NCBI GenBank assembly: GCA_002478955.1
Contig: DLKK01000066.1
Location: 7,259 to 43,154 of the forward strand
DNA length: 35,896 bases
Direction of reading: 5' to 3'
Source of the DNA: Treponema sp. UBA7590
GTDB lineage: Bacteria; Spirochaetota; Spirochaetia; Treponematales; Treponemataceae
Positions 16,905 to 26,137 of the stretch are shown here, piece after piece (the stretch's first letter is position 1; each line of letters begins with the position of its first letter). A program made the position numbers and the translations under genes. The notes under the pieces were generated by a model that saw only the letters and a program-made list of their open reading frames with translations, made no database searches and was not told the origin of the DNA.

Positions 16905-16938
16905 TTGACAGATCAATATTGTGGACTTACAATTTTTT
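16905..16938 (+). promoter_or_regulatory. Promoter of the second amylase gene
   Basis: TTGACA (16905-16910), 17-bp spacer, TACAAT (16928-16933). The 23-bp block 16916-16938 is shared with the isoamylase promoter, with only two C/T changes. The leader is about 54 nt. This promoter probably drives the three genes to 26137. Confidence 0.8.
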
Positions 16939-16993
16939 TAGGGAAAGTTAATTAAAAAAGTGTGGTTCTTGCCTACAAAAATAAGGAAAAAAC

Positions 16994-19951
16994 ATGAAAA
17001 ATCTAAAGATGTTTTCGGCTGTCGCGCTGATTTTTGGCGTTGTTCTGTTTTCGTCTTGCTCTGATTTTGTTTCTGAAAAGAATGATTTGGAGTACGGTTC
17101 GATTTCGATTAATTCTGAAACAAGGGCTGTTTTTGTTGACGATATAAAGTCGGCAACGGTAAAGATTTCCGGTTTTGATTCAAATGGTAAAAAATTTGAA
17201 AAATCTGCCCCTGTAACTCCTGTTGAAAAAGGAAAGGGAACTTTTTCAACAATTGAACAGATTCCTGTTACAAAAAATGCGGTTGTTCAAGTACAGGCTT
17301 TCGGTGATTCTTCTGCTGACTCTAAAATTGACGGAATCACGATGTATGCAGTCTGCGACATTAAGGGCGGAGCAAATACTTCCGTTGCTGTAAACTGGGA
17401 GTCTTCTAAAAAAGGCAAGGTTTTTGCGGCATTGCTTGAAAAAGGTGAGAACCTTTCAAAACTTACAGATGAGCAATTTTCTTCTATATATAATGCAATT
17501 CCTTCTAGCACGCATGCAAGCCTGATTGATGCTGGCGCAATTGCTTCGGACTTTAAGGATGGCAGCTTGAAAGAAAGCTCTTCTTATGCATTGACAGCTG
17601 GTAGCGTAAAAATTACCGCAAACGGCTGTTCGGGCTGTACAATTCAGGTTTCCGACCCGAACTCAAAAATCTCTTCTGCGGTTTCTGGTGATTCTGCAGA
17701 GGTAACGGTTGAAAATGTTGCCCCGGGAACTTGGAATGTTTACGCTGTAAAAGACGGCGCGGTTGTAAAAAGCGGAACGGTGACTGTTGAATCTAGTGCA
17801 GCGGCGGAAGTTGTGCTGGGAAATGTTGTTGTTACAGATAAAATAATAGTTCATGTGCCAAAATCTCTTGGTTATAGTTATATTTGGGCATGGGCAACTT
17901 CTGGTTCTGTAAATTATACAGGCGGAACTTGGCCTGGAAAATCAATGACTTTAAATGGTGATTGGTATAATTACACAATAGAACAAACAACGTCTAAGGT
18001 TATCTTTAATAATAATGGTGGTTCAGTTGTCGGAACAAATCAGACTTCTGACCTTTATATTCCTTCTGCTGGTGAATATTGGTATATTGGTGGCGCTTCT
18101 GGAACAGAGGATAAAGATGGAAGCAAAGTTTCTTCTAATTTTTCAACAAAAAATCCAAATCAGCCAGTTCCACCAACCGTAACAGTTCCTTCAAAAGCAT
18201 ACTTGGGCGGTTCATTTACAATTACAGTTTCAAGCGAATCTGCTCTGACTCAAAATACAGTTTCAATCAATGGCGTCTCAAAAACGCTTGTTATTGGCTC
18301 GAACACATTTAATGTTTCAGAGTTTACAAAATCTGTTGGAACAATATCAGTTTCAGGAACAGTTTCAAATTCAGCCGGAAGCAAAACTGTTTCTTGCACG
18401 ATTTCTATTGCTGAAAAACCGGTGAATACGCTGGTTACTAATTTTAATGAGCTAAGAATCTATCAGGTTATGGTTGCGAGTTTCCAAGATGGTGACTCTT
18501 CTATTGGCTTTACACAGATGTGGGGACCAGATAATCAAACTAAAGGCGGTGATTTGCAAGGAATTATCAAGGCTATTCCTTATATAAAAGAACTTGGATG
18601 TAATGCTCTTTGGATGACTCCGATTTTTAATTCAAATGGAAGTGATAAATTAGATGCTACAGGCTATTTTGCCTATGACTATTTCAATATTGATCCTCAT
18701 TTTGGAACAATGGAAAAATTTGATGAACTCGTTGCCCTTTGTCATGAAAATGGAATAAATGTTATTCTTGATGGTGTATTCGGTCATAATAAGGGAATTG
18801 TAGCTTCTTCTCCGGGTAGAAATGGAATTAAAAATCCAGGGATTATACCTTCAACTTCAAATCCTGTTGATTATGCAAATAATTCAAATTCTTTGAAATA
18901 TTATTCTGATGTTGCCCGCTACTGGATTACGGAACATAAAATTGACGGTTGGCGTTTTGACCAATGCTATCAAGTTGGTTTGGGTGACAAAGATAATGAT
19001 ACAGGTGTCTTTCCTAAGAATACAGGTACAAATGGTCATAATTATTGGTATGATATTCGTAAAGTTGTGGAAGAGGCTGCTTCTTCAAATGGAACTTTGG
19101 GTACAGATTGGGGAACTTTAGGTTATATGGTTGGAGAGCATTGGCATGGAGATTCTACAGTTATTCAAATGGGTTCCGTAAATGCAGGCTATACTTCTAA
19201 TTCTTATGGAAATATTTCAAATGCTGCTAAAGGCTATGGATTAAATTCATGTTTTGATTTTCCAGCGTATTATCAGGTTGTTCAAGGTTTCGCACAGGAA
19301 TGGGGCGGAACTACAACAGGAAATATTACGACTGGTTTAAGCTATTTGTACAAAACTTATTCAGAAAAAGGTTATTCGTGCAAAGAAGATGATGGTTCTT
19401 ACGAAATATATTACCCGAACTTTATGCTTTCGAACCATGACTTGTTCAGGGTTGGAGACTTAATCAATAAAAAATATAGCGAAGGCTTTGAAAGCGATAA
19501 TTATGCAAAACGAAATATGGTTCTCTTGGCGGCACAAGCGGCATATACTGGTCCAATAACTATTTATTATGGTGATGAAATTGGTGACCATAATGCAACA
19601 ACAACTAGTGGCTGGGGCAATGACAATGTTGCCCGCTCTTCTGGAAAAATTTCAGGCTTTAATGAAAGAGAACAAAAAATTCATGACTGGACACAAAAAT
19701 GTCTTGAAGCACGTGCTGAACATGAGGCTTTGTGGAATGGTTCAAATGAACAGATAGCTGGTGAAGAGGATTTTTACGTTGCCAAAAAAATTGGTGGTGG
19801 AGAAACAATTTACATTGCATTTAATTACAATTCTTCATCATCAAAAAGTTTTAGCATCTCTGGAAGTGGAACAGACTTGCTTTCTGGCGAATCATTCAGT
19901 GGCACAGTCACCGTACCAGCTCTTTCTGCAAGATTCATTCTTGTAAAGTAA
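16994..19951 (+). CDS. GH13 alpha-amylase lipoprotein with variant region I
   Basis: 985 aa, start behind AAGGAAA, lipobox FSSC (Cys22). Order: shared N-terminal module (about 34-200; IPVTKNAVV, IPSSTHASLIDA), a beta-sandwich (205-280), one CBM26-like module (about 283-363; IWAWATSG, PGKSMTL), an Ig-like linker (394-476), a GH13 barrel (about 483-905) and a C-terminal beta-domain. The catalytic residues are present: nucleophile Asp656 in GWRFDQ, Glu715 in VGEHWHG, Asp816 in SNHD. Region I reads DGVFGHN (Asp593), with Gly where most GH13 enzymes have Asn before His. This and the KGGDLQGI start suggest a less common GH13 subgroup. Hydrolysis of alpha-1,4-glucan at the envelope is inferred; exact specificity is open. 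The pullulanase gene follows after 81 bp containing a conserved-loop hairpin. Confidence 0.9.
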   Translation: MKNLKMFSAVALIFGVVLFSSCSDFVSEKNDLEYGSISINSETRAVFVDDIKSATVKISGFDSNGKKFEKSAPVTPVEKGKGTFSTIEQIPVTKNAVVQVQAFGDSSADSKIDGITMYAVCDIKGGANTSVAVNWESSKKGKVFAALLEKGENLSKLTDEQFSSIYNAIPSSTHASLIDAGAIASDFKDGSLKESSSYALTAGSVKITANGCSGCTIQVSDPNSKISSAVSGDSAEVTVENVAPGTWNVYAVKDGAVVKSGTVTVESSAAAEVVLGNVVVTDKIIVHVPKSLGYSYIWAWATSGSVNYTGGTWPGKSMTLNGDWYNYTIEQTTSKVIFNNNGGSVVGTNQTSDLYIPSAGEYWYIGGASGTEDKDGSKVSSNFSTKNPNQPVPPTVTVPSKAYLGGSFTITVSSESALTQNTVSINGVSKTLVIGSNTFNVSEFTKSVGTISVSGTVSNSAGSKTVSCTISIAEKPVNTLVTNFNELRIYQVMVASFQDGDSSIGFTQMWGPDNQTKGGDLQGIIKAIPYIKELGCNALWMTPIFNSNGSDKLDATGYFAYDYFNIDPHFGTMEKFDELVALCHENGINVILDGVFGHNKGIVASSPGRNGIKNPGIIPSTSNPVDYANNSNSLKYYSDVARYWITEHKIDGWRFDQCYQVGLGDKDNDTGVFPKNTGTNGHNYWYDIRKVVEEAASSNGTLGTDWGTLGYMVGEHWHGDSTVIQMGSVNAGYTSNSYGNISNAAKGYGLNSCFDFPAYYQVVQGFAQEWGGTTTGNITTGLSYLYKTYSEKGYSCKEDDGSYEIYYPNFMLSNHDLFRVGDLINKKYSEGFESDNYAKRNMVLLAAQAAYTGPITIYYGDEIGDHNATTTSGWGNDNVARSSGKISGFNEREQKIHDWTQKCLEARAEHEALWNGSNEQIAGEEDFYVAKKIGGGETIYIAFNYNSSSSKSFSISGSGTDLLSGESFSGTVTVPALSARFILVK

Positions 19952-19965
19952 AATAGTTCTAGTGG

Positions 19966-19998
19966 TTTTGCTCTTGTGTGGGAAAAGCAAGGGCAAGG
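19966..19998 (+). promoter_or_regulatory. Leader hairpin with conserved TGTGGGAAAAG loop (copy B)
   Basis: The stem TTGCTCTTG (19968-19976) pairs with CAAGGGCAA (19988-19996) with one T-G pair, extended by two T-G pairs outside. The loop is 19977-19987. It ends 34 nt before the pullulanase ATG and lies 14 nt after the preceding stop. A T-run (20003-20008) follows after a short gap, so partial termination is also possible. Confidence 0.7.
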
Positions 19999-20032
19999 CT
20001 CTGTTTTTTGGTGAGAGGTTTATGGAGGAAAA

Positions 20033-23000
20033 ATGAAAAATGTTTTGTGCAGGGCTATGGCTCTGGCAGGGATTTTGTCTGTCCTGTTTCTTTGTTCGTG
20101 TGCAAATAGTCTTGAACAAAAATCTGAATATGATGGACGTTATGGAACTTTGGTTCTTGGCGAAAATGACCGTGCAGTTCAAGTAAATGAAATCAGTTAT
20201 GCGGATGTTTGTGTTGTTGGCTCTGGAATGGAAACCGTAGTTGCCGAAAATACTGCAATTCTGAACGGAAAAGGCACTGTAAAAATAGAAAATATTCCGG
20301 TTGGAAAAAATCGTGTTGTTGTGGTTCAGGCTAAAAGCGGCGACTCAAAGCTGGACGGAATTTTTCTTACTGCGGTTGTTGATATTTCTTCCGGTGAAAA
20401 TAATCTTGGCACAATAAACTATGCTTCTTCTGTAAAAGGCAATGTTTACAAGGCGTTGATAGAAGAAGGCGTTCCGACTTCTGATTTTACAGAAGAGCAG
20501 GAAAAAATCATAGAAAATGTGATTCCTTCTGGAGTTCATGCGACTTTAGTTGATGCTGCAAAGCTTGCGTCGGATTACAAGTCAAATCCAAATGGAACTT
20601 TTGATTCTTCAAGTTATATTTTAAAGGCCGGTGAAGTTTCTGTTTCTGCAAGCAACGTTTCCGGTTATTCAATCTGGCTGAATGATCCGCTTTCTGCAGC
20701 AGAACCTGTTGAAATTTCTTCTGACGGCACTTACACGGTTAAAAATGTTGCTCCCGGCTCATGGTATTTATACATAAAAGACAAAAACGGAAGTGTTTCA
20801 AAAAGAGCAGTTTCTGTTGAATCTGGCAAAACTTGCAATGCGGGAAAAATCTTTGAAGAAGTTTCTTTTGAAGGCTACCGCGTGCATTTTTACGGCGCAA
20901 ACTGGAGCACTTACAAAATCTACTATTATAATACTGAAACTCAGCGTGTTTCCGCATGGGATTCTATGCCGTCAATGAGTGCGGAATCTGATGGCTATTA
21001 CTACGATTTGACTGAATCTTGGGTTGCTGCCGGAACAACAATGGTGATTTTCTACGGCGGAAGCGACGATAACCGTTATCCGGCAGACCAGCAGGATGGC
21101 GTTGTAATTCCTGCCGGCGTGAAGGAGGCTTGGTTCAACTTTACAACAAAAACTTTTGAAACTTCAAATCCGTTCAGCACAGAACCGGTCGTTTCAATAA
21201 CTCCTAGCGGAAACGCTTCGTTCAGCGGAGCGAGCCAGTCTGTAACAGTTGCTGCAAAAAACTGCGCTTCCGCAAAATACACAACAGACGGAAGCGACCC
21301 AAAAACTTCAGCAACGGCAGTTTCTTTTGATTCAAGCAAAACCTTTGCAGTAGGCGAAGGAATCTCTGTAGGTTCAAGTGTAACCGTAAAAGTCTGGGGA
21401 ACGGACGGTGCAACAGAAGTTTCTGCAAGCTCTGTTTTCACAAAGATTGAAAAACCTTCAACTCCAACACGGCTTGGCGCATATTACACAAGCAGCGCAA
21501 CTTCTTTCAGTATTTGGTCGCCGGATTCAAGCAATGTAACGGTTACTGTAAAACCAGTCGGCGGAACAGAACAAACTTATACTTGTACAAAAGGGTTCCA
21601 AGTCGATGGCGATTACCCGGACTCTGCAAATATTTACGGTGTAACAGTTCAGGGCGACTTGCATCTTGCGGAATACCAGTTCAAGATCGGCGGAGTGGCA
21701 GTGCGCGACCCTTACGGCAAGATGATTAAGTATGACGGAAACCAGCAGAAAACGAACGTGCTTTGTGATAATAAGGCATTTTATTCTGGCGGACCAATTG
21801 GTTCTTCTTGGGCAGGTCCTAGTGTAAACATTGTAATGGATATGTCTCGGACTGAACCGACCGGTGGTTGGGCTGAGCGACCAACGTTAGAAAAACGAAC
21901 AGACTCAATTGTATATGAAGTTCATGTTGGAGATTTTACTTCCTCTGGCACATGGAACGGAAAAGAATCTTATCGTGGAAAATTTCCAGGAATGACAGAA
22001 ACTGGAACAACATATACAAATGGTGCAAGAACTGTAAAAACAGGTCTTGACCATTTAAAGGAACTCGGAGTTACTCATGTTCAGATTATGCCGATGTATG
22101 ATTTTGCAACAAAATATGTAAATAAAACTGGAGAAATATATAATTGGGGCTATGACCCGGTAAATTACAACGTTCCGGAAGACAGATATTCAACTTGCCC
22201 GGGTGATTATGTTGAGCGCATCCGCGAAGTAAAGGAAATGGTTAACGAGTTTCACAAGAACGGAATCCGCGTAATTATGGATGTTGTTTACAATCATACG
22301 TTTGCAACGGAAATGTTCGACTCAATTTCTTCAAAATATTATACATCAACAGATTTGTCTGGTTGTGGAAATTCAGTTGACGTAAGCAACGGCATGGTAA
22401 GCCGAATGGTTCGAGATTCTCTTGAATATTGGGCAGAAGAATACAATATTGACGGTTTTAGATTTGACCTTATGGCAATTTTTACGAAAGCAGCTTTGAA
22501 AGACTGGGGTGAATATTTAAATAACACAAATGCAGAAACAAAAGATAGAAATCTTTTAATGCAAGGTGAACCTTGGCAATGTAATAATAATTCTTCTTCA
22601 GAGTATGGTTATGCTTCTTCAATTTCGGAGCTTTCTAATGCTCATATTGGTTGTTTTGCTGGAAAATGGCGTGAAACATTAAAAGGTTCAAGTGATGATG
22701 GAAATACTTTAGGTTATATTTTCAGCGGAAAAACAGATAAAGATGGTGATTCAACTTATTGGAATACAACGGTTGGATTGCGTGGTTCTGGCACTGGACT
22801 AGGAAGCGATTCAGAAGGTGTTTGGACTAGATATTTTACTGCAAATCCAGAACAAGCTGTGAATTATCTTATGGCACATGATAATCTTTGTTTCTATGAC
22901 AAAATAGCTGCTGCTGGAACTTCATATACAAGCTATGCAGATGCAATTATAAAATTTGGTCATGGAATTTTACTTTCTGCACAGGGAATTCCATTTATTC

Positions 23001-23413
23001 ATGCAGGAGATGAATTCCTTCGGACAAAGAAGGTTGGAACTTTTGCGAGCGAAGCCCATAATTCTTATATGTGGGGACAAGAAATGAATCAGATAGACTG
23101 GAGTTATAAGGCAAAATATATAGATTGTTTTAATTATCACAAAGACATGATTCAGTTTCGTAAAGATAATGACGCATTAAGAAACAGGAATGGAGTAGGT
23201 TCAACAGCAATAAATGGAAATGTGATTTATTATACGATAAAAAATTCTTCTTCTTCTCCAGAGAATGCAAATAAAACTCTAACAATTGTGATAAATCCAG
23301 GAAGTAATCTTACTGTAAGTGGAAAAGGTACAATGGTTATGAATAAGACTGGTGTTGTAAGTTCAAATGATACAACCTGCGAAGGTACTGGAGTTACAAT
23401 TTTTGCACAATAA
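20033..23413 (+). CDS. Type I pullulanase lipoprotein (GH13)
   Basis: 1126 aa, start behind TGGAGGA, lipobox LCSC (Cys23). Order: shared N-terminal module (IPVGKNRVV, IPSGVHATLVDA), a beta-sandwich, a CBM26-like module (about 281-371), a chitobiase-type Ig segment (about 382-470; YTTDGSDP), CBM48 (about 479-585) and a GH13 barrel. YNWGYDP (Tyr703) is the defining type I pullulanase motif. Catalytic parts: DVVYNH (Asp750), GFRFDLM (nucleophile Asp812), QGEPW (Glu846), AHDN (Asp950) and a later IHAGDEFLRTK. It should hydrolyse alpha-1,6 links in pullulan and amylopectin limit dextrins, complementing the isoamylase-type enzyme upstream. The gene is probably co-transcribed with the amylase before it and the binding lipoprotein after it; conserved-loop hairpins stand at both junctions. 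Confidence 0.95.
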   Translation: MKNVLCRAMALAGILSVLFLCSCANSLEQKSEYDGRYGTLVLGENDRAVQVNEISYADVCVVGSGMETVVAENTAILNGKGTVKIENIPVGKNRVVVVQAKSGDSKLDGIFLTAVVDISSGENNLGTINYASSVKGNVYKALIEEGVPTSDFTEEQEKIIENVIPSGVHATLVDAAKLASDYKSNPNGTFDSSSYILKAGEVSVSASNVSGYSIWLNDPLSAAEPVEISSDGTYTVKNVAPGSWYLYIKDKNGSVSKRAVSVESGKTCNAGKIFEEVSFEGYRVHFYGANWSTYKIYYYNTETQRVSAWDSMPSMSAESDGYYYDLTESWVAAGTTMVIFYGGSDDNRYPADQQDGVVIPAGVKEAWFNFTTKTFETSNPFSTEPVVSITPSGNASFSGASQSVTVAAKNCASAKYTTDGSDPKTSATAVSFDSSKTFAVGEGISVGSSVTVKVWGTDGATEVSASSVFTKIEKPSTPTRLGAYYTSSATSFSIWSPDSSNVTVTVKPVGGTEQTYTCTKGFQVDGDYPDSANIYGVTVQGDLHLAEYQFKIGGVAVRDPYGKMIKYDGNQQKTNVLCDNKAFYSGGPIGSSWAGPSVNIVMDMSRTEPTGGWAERPTLEKRTDSIVYEVHVGDFTSSGTWNGKESYRGKFPGMTETGTTYTNGARTVKTGLDHLKELGVTHVQIMPMYDFATKYVNKTGEIYNWGYDPVNYNVPEDRYSTCPGDYVERIREVKEMVNEFHKNGIRVIMDVVYNHTFATEMFDSISSKYYTSTDLSGCGNSVDVSNGMVSRMVRDSLEYWAEEYNIDGFRFDLMAIFTKAALKDWGEYLNNTNAETKDRNLLMQGEPWQCNNNSSSEYGYASSISELSNAHIGCFAGKWRETLKGSSDDGNTLGYIFSGKTDKDGDSTYWNTTVGLRGSGTGLGSDSEGVWTRYFTANPEQAVNYLMAHDNLCFYDKIAAAGTSYTSYADAIIKFGHGILLSAQGIPFIHAGDEFLRTKKVGTFASEAHNSYMWGQEMNQIDWSYKAKYIDCFNYHKDMIQFRKDNDALRNRNGVGSTAINGNVIYYTIKNSSSSPENANKTLTIVINPGSNLTVSGKGTMVMNKTGVVSSNDTTCEGTGVTIFAQ

Positions 23414-23421
23414 TTTAAAAT

Positions 23422-23458
23422 CCATCACATTCCGTGCGGGAAAAGCGGAGCGTGGTGG
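23422..23458 (+). promoter_or_regulatory. Leader hairpin with conserved TGCGGGAAAAG loop (copy C)
   Basis: The stem CCATCACATTCCG (23422-23434) pairs with CGGAGCGTGGTGG (23446-23458), with one A-C mismatch and two T-G pairs. The loop 23435-23445 is identical to copy A. It ends 36 nt before the ATG at 23495. No T-run follows, which argues against a simple terminator. Confidence 0.75.
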
Positions 23459-23494
23459 TTGTATATAGAAAAGTATGTATTTAAGGAAGGAAAA

Positions 23495-26137
23495 ATGAAA
23501 AAGTTTTTGAAGGTTGTTGGAGGCATTTTTTGCGCTCTGATGATGTTTGGATGTTCCGATTTGGTGGAGCTGAATTCTGGCTCGGACGATGAGAATTTTG
23601 GAACTCTTTATTTTGATTCAAAATCGCGCTTTGTCGATGTTTATGAAATTTCAAATGCAACTGTAAATGTTTACGGCTACGGAATGAGCACGATTTCAAA
23701 AAGCGGTGTTTCAATCACTGGCGGAAAGGGAACTCTGTCTGTTGAAAATATTCCGGTCGGCAAAAACCGCGTAATCGAAGTCTGTGGATATAAGATTGCT
23801 GGCGTTCCTGTAAAAATTCTGTACGCAGTCACAGACATAAATTCTGGTGCAAACTCAGTCGGCACAATAAAAGACGGCTCGGATTCTGCAAAAGGAAAAG
23901 CGTATCTTGCATTGCTAAATGCCGGTGTTGATATTTCTTCTGTTTCGCTCGGTGGATTTGACGGCGTTTCCAGCGCGTATCTTTTTGATGCGGACGGATT
24001 TGCTAAGGCTTACAAAAATGATTCTTCTGTTTTGACTTCTGATTTTATTCAAAAGACAGGAACTGTAAAGTTTACCAACATAAAATCAGCTTCCGGCTAT
24101 TCAGTCTGGATTGACGATCCGCTTTCTGAAAAACTTTCAATCGATTCTGATTCAACAACAACCGCTTCATTGACCGGCGTTGCTCCTGGCTCGTGGAAAG
24201 TGTACGTAAATGACGGCAATGCAACAAAAACTGTGGGAACTGTAACTGTTCCTAGCGTTGGTTCTGCGGATTTTGACACTTTGATTGGTAATGCTCTGGC
24301 TGGAAAAACTGTTATTTTTGTGAAATGTGCGGCAAATACAAATCTTTATGCTTGGACAACTCCTTCAAAAATTGAATTGTGCGGTGCATGGTCAGGAACA
24401 ACTTTAACAACAAATGCAACTTCTGATTATATGAATGACCCTAGCGGTTGGTATATGATTGATGTAACTGAAAAATACGGAAGTTCAAAAGAGGCAATAA
24501 ATATAATTCTTATTCCTGCTGGTGGAAGTCAAAGTTCTGATTTAGATTCTAAAATTGCAGGAACTTTCTGGTACGACGGTTCAAAATTCTACGATTCCGA
24601 CCCTACAACCGCACCAACTTTAGACAGCGACGCAACTTTAAAAGAAATCAAGGTGAATGGAGTTTCTATCGGTTTGGAGGAAGAATATGAAGTTCCTGCA
24701 GAAACAGAAAAAGTTACAGTTACAGCGGTTGCAAATTCTTCAAAGGCAACGGTTTCTGTAAGTCCGAGCGGCGAAACTTCCCTTGTTGCGGGCGAACCAA
24801 AATCGTTCTCAATTACTGTAACAGCCGAGGACGGAACTGTAAAATCATATTCACTTTCTGTAACAAGAAAAGCCGAATCTCCAAACGATGTAACACTTTC
24901 TTCTATTAGAGTAAACGGTTCTTCAATTGGCTCTCTTTCTGGAACATCATTTAAAAAGTCTCTAAGCGGCTCGGACGATTCCTGCTCTGTAACTGTAACA
25001 GCAGTGGCAAATGCAAGTTCTGCAAAAGTGTCAGTAAGTCCGGAAAGCGCAACAATCGCAGACGGAAAGTCAACGGAATTCATAATCACAGTAAAAAACG
25101 GCTCAGCAAGCGCAACCTACACATTGACTGTGGACTACACAAAAGCCGAAGGTTCAGAGTATTATTGGACGAACAAAAACGGCTATGGCACAAACAAAAC
25201 AATTTCCAGCTGGTCAGACTGGACGGAAGCAGAACGAATTGCACAGTGTGCGGCTTATGACGACCCTAGAACTTGGACTGGTTTGCAGGAAGTTCCTTAC
25301 GATGTTTATGCTCTTTACGCGGCTTATGATGACACGAATCTTTATGTAATGGTTGAACTTACAAATATGGTAGACCGTGCAAAATTTATGTTCCATAATT
25401 TTGCCTCTAGCGACAATGCGTGGTGGAATAACCGTGATATTCCTTTAGGACTTGCAATTAATACAGGAGCATCTGTTCTTGCAAAAGGTTCTTATTTGGA
25501 TGCTGCAGGAACACGTGTTTGGGGAACAGCAAATGATGGCATAGCCTTTGAAGATGCGAATGGCTTTGACTGGCTGTTGTATCATTCTTCAAAATACGGA
25601 ACTTTTGATGGAACATTTATTGGTGTCGGAACTCCGGGATTCTTCCATGTTCAAAGTGATGGTTATTTTTCTTATAATACAACAACTGATACAAGTCGTT
25701 GTCTTTCTTTGAACAGCGGAACGACAACTGGAACTTCTGGAATTGACATAAAATATAAACGACAATGCGTTGTAAGCAAACAGATTTATTATGAATCTAC
25801 TCCAACTGATAACAGAAAAACATCTGCACAGACTGGAGAAATGCTTATGGCTTCTGACAATTATACCGCTGTTGAAACAAATGACCTTGATATGAGCTAT
25901 TGGTACACAATTCCTTTGAAAATTTTGGGTATGACAAAAGCAGATGTTGAGTCTCGGGGAATTGGTATTCGTCAACTTACAACTGGCGGCGGTTCACTGA
26001 TGGACTGTGCTCCTTGGGATCCTTGCATGGTTGATGTGGCAGGAGAACTTTATTCAGGTGCGGATGACAATACTTCAAAAGAAAAAGAGGACTGCGATAA
26101 AATGACAACTCCACAAGCCCGAATCGGTCACATGTAA
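23495..26137 (+). CDS. Non-catalytic starch-binding-type lipoprotein
   Basis: 880 aa from ATG 23495 (AAGGAAGG in front; an upstream in-frame TTG at 23459 abuts the hairpin and precedes the signal peptide). Lipobox MFGC (Cys20). The shared N-terminal module (IPVGKNRVI; the THA-x-L helix is weakly kept as SSAYLFDA) is followed by a beta-sandwich with SVWIDDPLSE, a CBM26-like module (about 269-369; LYAWTTP, TFWYD), two cadherin-like beta-sandwiches (377-459, 466-548) and a 330-residue C-terminal domain. That domain, with YDVYALYAAYDDTNLYVMVEL, resembles CBM9/DOMON-type sugar-binding folds. No GH13 signature occurs. A role in capturing starch for the neighbouring enzymes is inferred from modules and position. 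This is the last gene of the starch locus. Confidence 0.82.
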   Translation: MKKFLKVVGGIFCALMMFGCSDLVELNSGSDDENFGTLYFDSKSRFVDVYEISNATVNVYGYGMSTISKSGVSITGGKGTLSVENIPVGKNRVIEVCGYKIAGVPVKILYAVTDINSGANSVGTIKDGSDSAKGKAYLALLNAGVDISSVSLGGFDGVSSAYLFDADGFAKAYKNDSSVLTSDFIQKTGTVKFTNIKSASGYSVWIDDPLSEKLSIDSDSTTTASLTGVAPGSWKVYVNDGNATKTVGTVTVPSVGSADFDTLIGNALAGKTVIFVKCAANTNLYAWTTPSKIELCGAWSGTTLTTNATSDYMNDPSGWYMIDVTEKYGSSKEAINIILIPAGGSQSSDLDSKIAGTFWYDGSKFYDSDPTTAPTLDSDATLKEIKVNGVSIGLEEEYEVPAETEKVTVTAVANSSKATVSVSPSGETSLVAGEPKSFSITVTAEDGTVKSYSLSVTRKAESPNDVTLSSIRVNGSSIGSLSGTSFKKSLSGSDDSCSVTVTAVANASSAKVSVSPESATIADGKSTEFIITVKNGSASATYTLTVDYTKAEGSEYYWTNKNGYGTNKTISSWSDWTEAERIAQCAAYDDPRTWTGLQEVPYDVYALYAAYDDTNLYVMVELTNMVDRAKFMFHNFASSDNAWWNNRDIPLGLAINTGASVLAKGSYLDAAGTRVWGTANDGIAFEDANGFDWLLYHSSKYGTFDGTFIGVGTPGFFHVQSDGYFSYNTTTDTSRCLSLNSGTTTGTSGIDIKYKRQCVVSKQIYYESTPTDNRKTSAQTGEMLMASDNYTAVETNDLDMSYWYTIPLKILGMTKADVESRGIGIRQLTTGGGSLMDCAPWDPCMVDVAGELYSGADDNTSKEKEDCDKMTTPQARIGHM

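Noticed and set aside
24589..25089. 166-codon minus-strand frame
   Set aside because: Antisense to the cadherin-like domains of the binding lipoprotein; repetitive Thr/Ser/Val composition mirrors the coding strand.
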